A stretch of 64,000 nucleotides of DNA. Source: CAYRLW01 sp964425215. Lineage in GTDB: Bacteria > Spirochaetota > Spirochaetia > Treponematales > Breznakiellaceae. The position numbers and the translations under genes are program-made. The notes under the pieces are model-generated. The model saw nothing but the letters and a program-made list of their open reading frames with translations. It did not search any database and had not been told where the DNA came from. Positions 25,588 to 34,609 of the stretch are shown in pieces; position 1 is the stretch's first letter, and every line of letters begins with the position of its first letter. The stretch is taken from contig CAYRLW010000013.1 in assembly GCA_964425215.1 (NCBI GenBank), positions 7,659-71,658 on the forward strand, read 5' to 3'.

Positions 25588-26883
25588 ATGGAAGGTCCCG
25601 TTCTAAAAATAAGACCCCTGGATAACCTGGACTTCCGGGGTAAAACGGTTATTTTTCGGCCGGATATCAATTCTCCCATCGATCCGACGACAAAGAAAAT
25701 CGTGAACACCAACCGGATCGAAAAAACCGTCCCGACGTTGAAAAGGTTGCTCGACGGGGGCGCCAAGGTCGCTCTAATCGCCCACCAGGGGGATACCCTG
25801 GACTACGGTAACCTAATTCCCCTGGCAGAGCACGCGGAAAAACTTTCCGCCCTTATGGCTCGCCAGGTCGGCTACATCGACGATGTATGCGGTCCCGCGG
25901 CCCAAGCCGCGGTCAGGGCCCTGCGGGAGGGGGAGGCGATCATCCTGGGGAACCTGCGCTACCTGACCGAAGAAGTTTCGGGCTTCGAAAAGGAAGTTAA
26001 ACTTAAACCCCAGGAGATGCTCCATACGTACCTTATCCGAAGCCTGGCGCCCCTGGGGGACCTGTACGTAAACGACGCCTTCGCCGCGGCCCACCGGAAC
26101 GCCCCCTCCATGGTGGCCTTTCAGGAACTGCTTCCTACGGCCGGGGGCATCCAACTGATGGAAGAGTACACGGCCCTCAAATCGGTGATGGATAACCCCC
26201 GGAGGCCCTGTGTATTCGTCCTGGGGGGCGCTAAAATTTCCGATGCCTTTAGCATGATGCGGAAGGTCCTGGAGGACGGGGCGGCGGATACCATTGTAGC
26301 CGCCGGCGTGACGGGCCTGGTGATGCACCTTGCCCGGGGCGTTCGATTGGGTGAAGCCACGGAAAAGTTTCTAGCCGACCGGGATCTGCTGGCCTTTGTC
26401 GGCGAGGCGAAGGAGCTCCTGGCGAAGTGGGGGGACCAGTACCTGCTCCCCCTGGACCTGGCCTACGAAAAGGATGGCCAGCGGGCGGAAATCGACGTGG
26501 ATTCCCTCCCCGTTCCTGGTTCGGACCGGTGGCTTTTCCCCGACGTGGGTAGAAAAACCATCGATCTAATTAAAGGCCGGCTCGCTAAGGCGGGTTCCGT
26601 ATTCGTCAACGGGCCCGCGGGGATCTACGAGGACCCCCGGTGGGCCGATGGGACCCGGGAAATTTGGTCCGCCATAGCCGAATCACCGGCGTATACCGTG
26701 GTTGGGGGAGGGGACACCATAAGCGCCGCGACCAAGTTTACAGACCTGTCAAAATTTTCGTATGTTTGTACCGGAGGCGGCGCGATGGTTCGGTTCTTGG
26801 CGGGGAAAAAGCTTCCCCTTATCGAAGCCATGGAACGGGCTTTTGACCGGAACCTCCAAAAACCTATAAGGATGGTCCCATGA
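25588..26883 (+). CDS. pgk: Phosphoglycerate kinase, archaeal-type
   Basis: 431 residues, somewhat longer than the roughly 400 of bacterial enzymes. Recognisable PGK features: VIFRPDINSPID (N-terminal substrate Asp/Asn), LIAHQGD in place of the bacterial LTSHLGR-type motif, LGNLRY, VNDAFAAAHRNAPSMV, FVLGGAKISDAF, and the C-terminal VNGPAGIYEDPRWADGTREIW and GGGDTISAATKF. The HQGD and GPAGIYE variants follow archaeal PGKs. It makes ATP from 1,3-bisphosphoglycerate. The start is 4 bases after the GAPDH gene, and its TGA overlaps the ATG of the malic enzyme gene. Confidence 0.9.
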   Translation: MEGPVLKIRPLDNLDFRGKTVIFRPDINSPIDPTTKKIVNTNRIEKTVPTLKRLLDGGAKVALIAHQGDTLDYGNLIPLAEHAEKLSALMARQVGYIDDVCGPAAQAAVRALREGEAIILGNLRYLTEEVSGFEKEVKLKPQEMLHTYLIRSLAPLGDLYVNDAFAAAHRNAPSMVAFQELLPTAGGIQLMEEYTALKSVMDNPRRPCVFVLGGAKISDAFSMMRKVLEDGAADTIVAAGVTGLVMHLARGVRLGEATEKFLADRDLLAFVGEAKELLAKWGDQYLLPLDLAYEKDGQRAEIDVDSLPVPGSDRWLFPDVGRKTIDLIKGRLAKAGSVFVNGPAGIYEDPRWADGTREIWSAIAESPAYTVVGGGDTISAATKFTDLSKFSYVCTGGGAMVRFLAGKKLPLIEAMERAFDRNLQKPIRMVP

Positions 26884-28337
26884 AAATCGATCCAACCCTG
26901 AAAAACCTGGATAGTCTTTTTCCTTCCGATTTTACGGAGGATCAAAAGGCCCGGGCCAAGACCCTGTTTCTTAAAAACCTTTCCATGGAAGCCCACCAGT
27001 TTTACGGCGGTAAGATGCAGACCGTACCCAAGTGCGGCATCTACGGCCTGAACTGGTTTAACGTGTGGTACACCCCTGGGGTTTCTAAAATATCCACCAC
27101 GATCCGGGACAATAACGACGCTTCCTTTTCCCTTTCCAACCGGGGGAACCTGGTGGCGGTGGTTTCCGATTCCACCCGGGTTCTGGGGGATGGAGACTGC
27201 ACACCCCCTGGAGGTCTGGGGGTGATGGAAGGGAAGGCGATGATTATGAAGTACCTGGGGGGCGTGGATTCGGTGGCCCTCTGCGTGGATTCCCGGGGAA
27301 AGGACGGGAAAAATGATCCCGATAAGATCATCGAGTTTGTCAAAATGGCTCAGCATTCCTTTGGCGCCATCAACCTGGAGGATATCAGCCAGCCGAACTG
27401 CTTTAAGGTCCTGGACGAACTGCGGGAAGCCTGTGATATCCCCGTATGGCACGACGACGCCCAGGGAACCGCCTGTGTAACCCTGGCGGGACTGCTGAAC
27501 GCCCTCAAATTGGCGGGAAAAAAACTGTCGGAGGTAAAAATCGTACTTCTGGGCGCCGGGGCATCCAACACCACCATCGCCCGGCTCATCATCACCGACG
27601 GCGGAGATCCGGCAAAAATGATCATGTTCGACACCAAGGGGGGGCTCCACGCGGGGCGGGAGGATATTAAGAACGATCCCCGCAATTACCGCAAGTGGGA
27701 ACTCTGCGAAAAGACGAACCCCCAACGGATTTCCACCATGGAAGAGGCGATGAAGGGGGCCGATGTTCTCATCGCCCTATCCACCCCCGGGCCGGATACG
27801 GTAAAGCGGGAATGGATCCGAGCCATGGCTCCCAAGGCCATCGTCTTTACCTGCGCCAACCCGGTGCCGGAAATTTGGCCCTACGCGGCCAAGGAAGAGG
27901 GAGCCTTTATTGTGGCTACCGGCCGGGGGGACTTCCCCAACCAGGTAAACAATTCTATATGTTTTCCCGGTATCCTTAAGGGGGCTTTGATGGTTAGGGC
28001 AAAAAAGATTACCGACGGCATGGCCATCCGGTGCGCCCATTCTATCGCCGATTTTTCCGAAAAACGGGGAATAAATCCGGATAACATCATCGCTACCATG
28101 GAAGAGACCGATGTCTTCGCCGTCGAGGCGGCGGATGTGGCCCAGCAGGCCATCAAGGAGGGGGTCGCCCGGGTTAATCTGACCTGGGAGCAGGTCCACG
28201 AACGGGCCTCCGCGGACATCGCCGCTTCCCGAGCCCTGGTGGAGGATATGAAAAAGCTGGGACATATCAAAGAACCCCCAGCCGCTATGCTGGAAAAGGC
28301 CTTGGCCGACGCGGTGGCGGCGGTCCAGGCAACATAG
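26880..28337 (+). CDS. Malic enzyme
   Basis: 485 residues. GLNWFNVWYTPGVSKIS and SNRGNLVAVVSDSTRVLGDGD are the N-terminal malic-domain motifs, with a metal site VWHDDAQGTACVTLAGLLNA (the family DDxQGTA). The NAD-binding domain has VLLGAGASNTTIARL. FTCANPVPEIWPYAA and FPNQVNNSICFPG complete the signature. It decarboxylates malate to pyruvate (or the reverse), yielding NAD(P)H. Its ATG overlaps the PGK stop (ATGA). In this operon it may balance redox or carbon after triose oxidation, which is inference. Confidence 0.92.
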   Translation: MKIDPTLKNLDSLFPSDFTEDQKARAKTLFLKNLSMEAHQFYGGKMQTVPKCGIYGLNWFNVWYTPGVSKISTTIRDNNDASFSLSNRGNLVAVVSDSTRVLGDGDCTPPGGLGVMEGKAMIMKYLGGVDSVALCVDSRGKDGKNDPDKIIEFVKMAQHSFGAINLEDISQPNCFKVLDELREACDIPVWHDDAQGTACVTLAGLLNALKLAGKKLSEVKIVLLGAGASNTTIARLIITDGGDPAKMIMFDTKGGLHAGREDIKNDPRNYRKWELCEKTNPQRISTMEEAMKGADVLIALSTPGPDTVKREWIRAMAPKAIVFTCANPVPEIWPYAAKEEGAFIVATGRGDFPNQVNNSICFPGILKGALMVRAKKITDGMAIRCAHSIADFSEKRGINPDNIIATMEETDVFAVEAADVAQQAIKEGVARVNLTWEQVHERASADIAASRALVEDMKKLGHIKEPPAAMLEKALADAVAAVQAT

Positions 28338-28357
28338 AACAAAAGGGGGCAAGGACG

Positions 28358-29761
28358 ATGCGTATTACGATTCCCTATTTAGACAGAAGCTTTGCCCTCG
28401 ATATTCCCGACCAAAACCTCCTGGGGGTGGCGGAACCCAACGAGTATCCGGTCCGCCGCTCCGTACAGGAGATACTGGGGGAGGCGGTGGAGCACCCGGT
28501 AGGTCCGTTCTCTAGCCTGTCTGCCGGTGCTTCACCTTTTGCCGATTCTCTCCCGGCCAACTCCTATCCATCCAATCTTAACAAGGGCAATTCCCGCCAG
28601 CCCAACTCCCCGGGGCCAAAGCTGGCGGATTTTTTATCCGGCAACGGCCTGGGGGTGGGTCCCTGTAATCGGCCCCTGATTATCGTCAACGACGCCACCC
28701 GACCCACTCCCACGGCACCCATGCTCGAACTTCTGACGAAGGCCCTGGAACAGGCCGGCGTCCCCCTCAAGAACCTGACCGTTCTGGTGGCCACCGGCGC
28801 CCACCGGGGGCCGACGGAGCCGGAGTATCGACAAATTTTGGGACCTTCCTACGACACTCTCCGGCCGTACTGCACGGCCCACGACGCCCGGAAGGATGAA
28901 GATATGGTCGATCTGGGGACTACCCGGAACGGAACCCCGATCCTCCTGAACCGGCGGCTCTTCGATGCGGATAGGATCATCGCCACAGGGAGCGTGGAGC
29001 CCCATTACTTTGCGGGCTTTACCGGAGGGCGTAAGGCCTTCCTTCCCGGAGTGGCGGCGTTCCGCACCATAGAGGCGAATCACAAACTAGCCCTGTCCCC
29101 CGCTTCCCGGTCCCTGGCTTTGACGGGTAACCCGGTCCACGAGGACATGATGGACGCTCTGCCCCTTATCAAAGCCCCGATTTTTTCACTGATGACCGTG
29201 TTGGACAAGGAACAGAGGGTTGCCGCGGCCAGCGCGGGGGACCTGATGGGGTCCTTCTACACAGCCGTAGAGGTGGCCCGGAAGATCTTCTGCGTACCGG
29301 TTCGGGAACGGGCGGACGTGGTGGTCTCGGTGGCCCGGTTTCCCATGGATATCGACCTGTACCAATCCCAAAAGGCTATCGATAACGGGGCTGTGGCTCT
29401 GAAGGATGGGGGAACCCTGATCCTGGTATCCTCCTGCCGGGACGGAATCGGCGACCAAGCGTACGCCAAACTCCTGGCCCAGGCTGATAGCCCCGCCGAC
29501 GCTATCGAGCGGATCCGGGGGGAATATAAGCTGGGTTACCATAAGGCGGCCAAAATGGCGGAGGTTTCCCGCCGGGCCACCGTCCGGGGGGTCACCGAGT
29601 TGCCCCCCGAAATCTTAAAAAGCATGTTCATCGAACCCTCAACCAGTCCGCAGGAGGCCTTAGACCGCTCCCTCTTGGACGCGAAAGCCCGGGGTACCCC
29701 AGTCCCCACGGTCCTGGTACTGCCCGACGGCTGTGTTACCGTTCCCGACCTGGGCCGCTGA
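28358..29761 (+). CDS. LarA-like lactate racemase family protein (DUF2088)
   Basis: 467 residues. LarA-family features: IVNDATRPTPT, VATGAHRGPTEPEY, a His in TAHDARKD, and TGSVEPHYFAGFTGGRKAFLPGVAAFRTIEANH with the Lys and His that hold the nickel-pincer cofactor in characterised LarA. A low-complexity insert (about residues 48-87) is unusual. Family members racemise lactate or other 2-hydroxy acids. larB, larC and larE needed for the cofactor are not in the window. It is the last gene of the rightward operon. The substrate may be a hydroxy acid of the same route rather than lactate. Confidence 0.85.
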   Translation: MRITIPYLDRSFALDIPDQNLLGVAEPNEYPVRRSVQEILGEAVEHPVGPFSSLSAGASPFADSLPANSYPSNLNKGNSRQPNSPGPKLADFLSGNGLGVGPCNRPLIIVNDATRPTPTAPMLELLTKALEQAGVPLKNLTVLVATGAHRGPTEPEYRQILGPSYDTLRPYCTAHDARKDEDMVDLGTTRNGTPILLNRRLFDADRIIATGSVEPHYFAGFTGGRKAFLPGVAAFRTIEANHKLALSPASRSLALTGNPVHEDMMDALPLIKAPIFSLMTVLDKEQRVAAASAGDLMGSFYTAVEVARKIFCVPVRERADVVVSVARFPMDIDLYQSQKAIDNGAVALKDGGTLILVSSCRDGIGDQAYAKLLAQADSPADAIERIRGEYKLGYHKAAKMAEVSRRATVRGVTELPPEILKSMFIEPSTSPQEALDRSLLDAKARGTPVPTVLVLPDGCVTVPDLGR

Positions 29762-29867
29762 GGAAAAGCAAACCTGGCTAACCATATAGGGTCAAATCAA
29801 AAAAACTCGGTTTTTAGAGTGGGATCATTATTTGTATTGAATAAACGTTTAGAGTTATAATTACGAT

Positions 29868-30641
29868 ATGGAACTACCGCTAAGATTAGCTGAAGTAGAT
29901 AAACTAAAAGCTGAACTAGACTTATTTCGGCCCCTTTCGCCTAAACAGGTTGAAAATTTAAAACGTCTGTTTGATGTTGATTTTACATACAATTCAACAG
30001 CGATAGAGGGGAACACGTACACCCTTCAAGAGACCCGGATCGTTTTGTTGGATGGTATAACGGTAGGGGGCAAATCTACCCGTGAACACCTGGAAATTGT
30101 GAATCATAAAGAAGCCATCGACTACATTGAAGGACTAGCAAAAAAAGAACTTAGTTAATTTAATCGCACGGATATATTAAACATCCACACGTTAATACTA
30201 AAGGGCATCGATTCCGAGAACGCGGGAGTGTATAGACACGTTCCTGTTTATACAAGGCTCAAAGATGGAAGCATACATAAGTTTTGCGATCCCCTGAAGA
30301 TTATTGATGAAATGGACCATTACTTTAGTTGGTTGTTTTCAAAAAAGGAATCCCATCCCATTTTTATAGCCGCTGAATCCCATACCCGATGGGTAAGTAT
30401 CCATCCGTTTATAGATGGAAATGGAAGAACCGCTCGCTTAATCATGAATCTTATTTTAATTCATTATGGTTATCCCCCCGCGATCATAAAGGCAAGTCAA
30501 CGAAGTCAATACTTAGACGCCATTGAACGTTGGCAACAGAAAAATGATGACGTTCCTTTTAAAGAGTTGCTCATAGACTCTGTACGTGAGAGCCTAGAGA
30601 TTTATATAGATACTCTAAAAAATAATATACTGTGGAAATAG
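29868..30641 (+). pseudogene. Fic-domain AMPylase gene interrupted by one stop codon
   Basis: Codons 1-96 (29868-30155) and the part from 30159 to 30641 are in one frame, separated only by TAA 30156-30158. Downstream translation continues without loss (FNRTDILNIHTLILKGI). The N-terminal part carries the class II inhibitory motif STAIEGN (Ser43, Glu47). The C-terminal part has the full catalytic motif HPFIDGNGRTAR (virtual His179). An internal GTG at 30228 could restart translation of the Fic core. AT-rich composition and lack of operon partners suggest transfer. A true protein would AMPylate or otherwise modify a target. The stop may be a mutation or a sequencing error. Confidence 0.85.
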
Positions 30642-30710
30642 AAAACGGTCGCATACCATAACCCCTCCCTCCCCTGTACAGCCCCAAGATTCTCGCGGTA
30701 CTATCGGTTC

Positions 30711-31661
30711 ATGGTGGAACGTCAAAAGGCTTTGCTTGCATTGATCGTAACGGTGTTGTTTTGGGGACTTTCTTTTATATCTATAAAAATAGCGGTGGTG
30801 GTGTTTCCACCCATGAGCCTGGGGGCCCTTCGGTTTTCTCTGGCCCTGGTGCTCTTGTACGGGATTAAGAAAAAGATGGCTCCCCAGGAGCGCTTTCTAG
30901 CGGGGGATCTGCCCTACCTGGTGGGCGCGGGGTTGATCGGGGTGACGGCTTACTTTTTTTGCGAGAACAACGGGGTTTCCCTGGTTTCCGCTTCCGAAGC
31001 GTCGATCATTATCGCGGCTATCCCCGTGTTGACCATGATCGTCGATCAGCTTGAACAGGGGAGACTGTACCGAAGGGCCCTTCAGACGGAGGGATCGGCG
31101 GCCGTACGGCCTCCTTCCATGGCAAAGCGGCGCTGGGCCGGGGCTGTTCTTTCCCTGGTGGGGGTTTGGCTCGTGGCGGGGGGAACCCTGCAAGTTTCGG
31201 GGAACCTGCGGGGCTACGTTTTTATGGGCGGGGCCGCACTCAGCTGGGTGGTTTACAGCTTTTTAAGCCGGCCCCTCTTTAACCGCCATTCCCGAATTTT
31301 CATCGTCTTTTGGCAGACCGTTTTTGGCTTTTTCGGGTTTCTACCCTTCGCGTTTTTCGAGCTTCCCCGCTGGGGTCAGCCCTCGGTGGCCGTTTGGCTC
31401 CACGTGGCGTACCTGGGGATCTTTTGCTCCGCCCTGGGGTATTGGTTTTACGCCATGGCCATGGGAAGCCTAGGGGTTTCCACGAGTACCGTTTTCATCA
31501 ACCTTATCCCCGTGGTTACCGTAATAACCGCCTTTTTCGCCCTCCAAGACCGGCTTCAACCCATCCAGTGGTTGGGATCGGTAGCGGTGGTTTTGGGGGT
31601 GTACGCCGCCACGTTGGAGCGGGGTTTTCACCACTCCAAAGAAAAGGCCAAGCCCAACTGA
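30711..31661 (+). CDS. DMT-superfamily (EamA) transporter
   Basis: 316 residues with about ten membrane helices in two EamA repeats: LFWGLSFISIKIAVVVFPPMSLGALRF in the first and GLGVSTSTVFINLIPVVTVITAFFALQDRL in the second. A polar insert (about 115-140) lies between the repeats. Members export amino acids, metabolites or drugs, but this one's substrate is unknown. Its last 34 bases overlap the end of the convergent metallopeptidase gene. The N-terminal ATG 30711 lacks a strong ribosome site. Confidence 0.88.
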   Translation: MVERQKALLALIVTVLFWGLSFISIKIAVVVFPPMSLGALRFSLALVLLYGIKKKMAPQERFLAGDLPYLVGAGLIGVTAYFFCENNGVSLVSASEASIIIAAIPVLTMIVDQLEQGRLYRRALQTEGSAAVRPPSMAKRRWAGAVLSLVGVWLVAGGTLQVSGNLRGYVFMGGAALSWVVYSFLSRPLFNRHSRIFIVFWQTVFGFFGFLPFAFFELPRWGQPSVAVWLHVAYLGIFCSALGYWFYAMAMGSLGVSTSTVFINLIPVVTVITAFFALQDRLQPIQWLGSVAVVLGVYAATLERGFHHSKEKAKPN

Positions 31662-34450
31662 TAGTCGTTGTTTGGGTTCTGATCCCCCAGATTGGACAGC
31701 CTAAGGGCGCCCCACAACGAGGGGATAAAGCGCAGGGGGACCATGGCGGCGGGGGTCCCGGAAAAAACGGCCCCCAGGCGGCCTACGAGGGATTGGCCGA
31801 AGAAGTCCCCGTTATACACATTCCGATAGGCCAGGGTCCCGTAGATTCGGTTGATGTAGACGTGGGACACGCTGGTCTGCCCTTCCACGGAAAATACGAT
31901 ACCCTCGCTCTCGCTCCCCATAATCCACCGGTTCAATCCTTCTACCTGTTCCCGGTACTCGAAGGCCGCCACGTCGTTGAACCCCGCAGGGCCGTAGTAC
32001 CGGCTATTGCCGTCTATATCCATCCCTATGGGGTCGTAGGCTCCGTATACGGCGATCCGGAGGGGTAAAAGAGGTTCAAAGGCGTGGCGGTACACCCCTT
32101 CCATGCGGTACTGGGCAAGGTAGGTTTCGGTCTTACCGGTAAGGCCCAGGGCAAAACCGGTTCCAAAGAGCCACCAGGGATACCGTTGCAGGTTGGTCAA
32201 GCCTACCGTGGCGCCGTACAGGTATTCGGGCTCCTGGTAGGACCACTGGTAGGTTCCCATCCCGTTGTGGGGATTGTCGGCGAAGAGGGCCACGGAAACA
32301 AAGGGTGTCGCCACGATACGGAGCCGTTCATCCCCCAGGCCCCGGTCCAGCACCATCGATAGGGTTCCCCGGGTAGCCCGGTAGGTATCCGAGTCCAGGG
32401 TCCCCAGGGGTTCCAGACGATCGGAAAATTCGGTTTGGAGGGGGAAACCGAACTGCTGGGTCGCCCAGGTGATATCAAAATACCCCATACCTCCGGCGAT
32501 ATCGCCCCCCGCGTCGATGAGCAGGGTGTTCAAATCCGTCGGATCGCTGAGAAAGGTCAGGATCCCCAAGCCGTCTATGGTAAAGGAGTTGCCGCTGGAC
32601 CGGGTAAGGGGCAGGGGAATCCAAAACCGCAGGGGGTTCAGGTACAGTAAAGGAAAGTAGGGCCGGCTCCGGTTCCAGGTATCCGCGACGCCCTGGGCTG
32701 GGGGAAGTACGGCTGTGGGCCGCCAGCTTTCGTAATGGACCGGAGCGTTCAGGCCGCTGAGATTTTCCACCGGCTCCGGATATACAGCTACCGCGTCGCT
32801 TTTAGCCCCCGCGGAGCGGTAGTAGATCGACGGGCCGATGGCCACCGGGGCGAACACCCCGCCAGAAAAATCCCGCTGGGAAAAGACCACCGAGCCCCGC
32901 TGTTCGTTTAAGACCCCCAGCTTGTACATCCGATCATCCTGGTTAAAGACAAAAAAAAGGCGTCCGTCGGAGAAGCGCAGGTCCCGAATATACCGCCACC
33001 GTTGCGGATCATCCTCCAGATCCGTACGGACCAGGACAGCTTTTTGGGTTATTGTATCGTAGATGCCGAGGGATCGAACTCCCCGGGTAGCTTTTATAAA
33101 GGCAAAGCGGTGGTCGTCCAGCGGTTCGGGGGAAGAAAAATAGGTCTCCTCATCCCCTCGCAAAAGGATCTGTTCGATTCCCCCGTCGGGAATATAGACG
33201 ATCCGATTTCGATGAAGCTCCGGGGCTAGGGCGATAAGACCTTGGCGGAAATAGCGGGCCCGATAGATACCCGACCATTGTCGGCCCGTTTTTTTGGCCC
33301 CCCCTTGCCTGTCCGTAAGGACGTATTCCACCACCGAGGCCGTGGCTAAGTTCCCGTTGTACCGGTACCCCGAAAGAACGAGCCGATCTCCAGAGGGAGA
33401 AAGGGCTATATCGTAGGCGGTAGAATCGGTCTTCATAAGGGTCGTCCAGGTTTTTGACTCGATATCAAAAACACGGATCTCCTGGGCGATGGAATCCAGC
33501 ATAAAGAGCTTTTTCCCTTCGGCCGCGAGGGCCTTAATACCCAGGGGGCCCCCGCTCGTGATAGGTCCGGGGGCCGGTTCCAGGGACGTAAGGCTTAAAT
33601 CGGCGGCAAAATCCGCCCAAACCTGCTCAAACGGATGACCGTAGACCCGTTGGAAAATGCCGTAAAAGCCGCTTTTGTAGAAATCGAAGGAAAGGGGGAC
33701 GGTTCCCCCCAGTTCCCGCCAGAGCCGAGCGTAGGTTTCCATCCCGTAGGTTTTCTGGAGATAGGCGGAAAAAAGACCCCCGTATTCGTAGTAGGCCGCC
33801 GGGGGGATAGGAAGATCGTAGACCCCCGAGGCTTGAAAAGCCGTGAGAAAGGCGTTCTCCCGGATCCCCTGCCGTAGGTCTTCCTTTACCAGGGGATCGT
33901 TGGCTCGGCCAAAACCGTCCAAACTTTCAAAACTAACCGTCACCCCTTCGACCATAAAAAGGGGGGTCGACAGGGCGGTGGGCATGACCCATCCTCCAAA
34001 AAGGGTGTGCAAACCCTGAAAAAAGGGTGTGCGGCTTTCTAGGGATATGGCGTGGGTCAATTCATGGATAAACAGGGACTCCAGGGGATAGGAAAAGCTG
34101 GTCCATTCCAGGTCCATGGGGGTGTCGTAGAGGACAATATGGGGGTAGGGGAGGGGATTCATATACCCGTTGAACCGGTCTGTTTGGGGGGTGATCGTTA
34201 CGGGAATGGGCCCAACGTCCGGGTGAATCCCCAGGAGAGCCTGGATCCGTTCGTAGTCCCTGTCGGCAAATTGGGTCAGCGCGTAAGCCGTTTCCGAGGA
34301 TTGTTCGGGAAAGATAATCTCAAAATACTTTGTCTTTACGACCCTCAGCTGGGTAAAGGGCCGAAACGTTTGGGCCCCGCTAAAGGTCGCGCCGGAAAAG
34401 AGAAAAAGAAGAACCGTAAAACATACTAAAAAGGGTCTAGAAATACGCAT
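31628..34450 (-). CDS. Large exported protein with zinc-peptidase motif, propeller region and barrel-like end
   Basis: 940 residues. Signal peptide to about 26 (LLFLFSGATFSGAQ). Residues 30-290 resemble a gluzincin peptidase (peptidase MA-like), with HELTHAISLE as the HExxH-type zinc motif (here HELTH) and a downstream Glu-containing helix. About 300-560 show repeated blade-like motifs (DSTAYDIALSPSGDRLVLSGYRYNG) typical of a TolB/WD-like propeller. About 640-940 is rich in alternating aromatic/polar strands and ends AFSLEW, as outer-membrane barrels do. The likely location is the outer membrane. No exact family is recognised. Confidence 0.78.
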   Translation of the reverse strand: MRISRPFLVCFTVLLFLFSGATFSGAQTFRPFTQLRVVKTKYFEIIFPEQSSETAYALTQFADRDYERIQALLGIHPDVGPIPVTITPQTDRFNGYMNPLPYPHIVLYDTPMDLEWTSFSYPLESLFIHELTHAISLESRTPFFQGLHTLFGGWVMPTALSTPLFMVEGVTVSFESLDGFGRANDPLVKEDLRQGIRENAFLTAFQASGVYDLPIPPAAYYEYGGLFSAYLQKTYGMETYARLWRELGGTVPLSFDFYKSGFYGIFQRVYGHPFEQVWADFAADLSLTSLEPAPGPITSGGPLGIKALAAEGKKLFMLDSIAQEIRVFDIESKTWTTLMKTDSTAYDIALSPSGDRLVLSGYRYNGNLATASVVEYVLTDRQGGAKKTGRQWSGIYRARYFRQGLIALAPELHRNRIVYIPDGGIEQILLRGDEETYFSSPEPLDDHRFAFIKATRGVRSLGIYDTITQKAVLVRTDLEDDPQRWRYIRDLRFSDGRLFFVFNQDDRMYKLGVLNEQRGSVVFSQRDFSGGVFAPVAIGPSIYYRSAGAKSDAVAVYPEPVENLSGLNAPVHYESWRPTAVLPPAQGVADTWNRSRPYFPLLYLNPLRFWIPLPLTRSSGNSFTIDGLGILTFLSDPTDLNTLLIDAGGDIAGGMGYFDITWATQQFGFPLQTEFSDRLEPLGTLDSDTYRATRGTLSMVLDRGLGDERLRIVATPFVSVALFADNPHNGMGTYQWSYQEPEYLYGATVGLTNLQRYPWWLFGTGFALGLTGKTETYLAQYRMEGVYRHAFEPLLPLRIAVYGAYDPIGMDIDGNSRYYGPAGFNDVAAFEYREQVEGLNRWIMGSESEGIVFSVEGQTSVSHVYINRIYGTLAYRNVYNGDFFGQSLVGRLGAVFSGTPAAMVPLRFIPSLWGALRLSNLGDQNPNNDYQLGLAFSLEW

Positions 34451-34609
34451 GTATAGGGGCCTAGCATACCAAAAATCACCCCCTCCGGCCAGGCCCTCGT
34501 CGTGGGTTATCCGTCCAAGCAGATCGCCGCGAAGCTCCGGGCGTCAGGGCCCCACCCCCCCGAGGGCCCCACGGTTGACCTTCCAGGGGCCGAAGGGTAA
34601 AGTCGCTCC

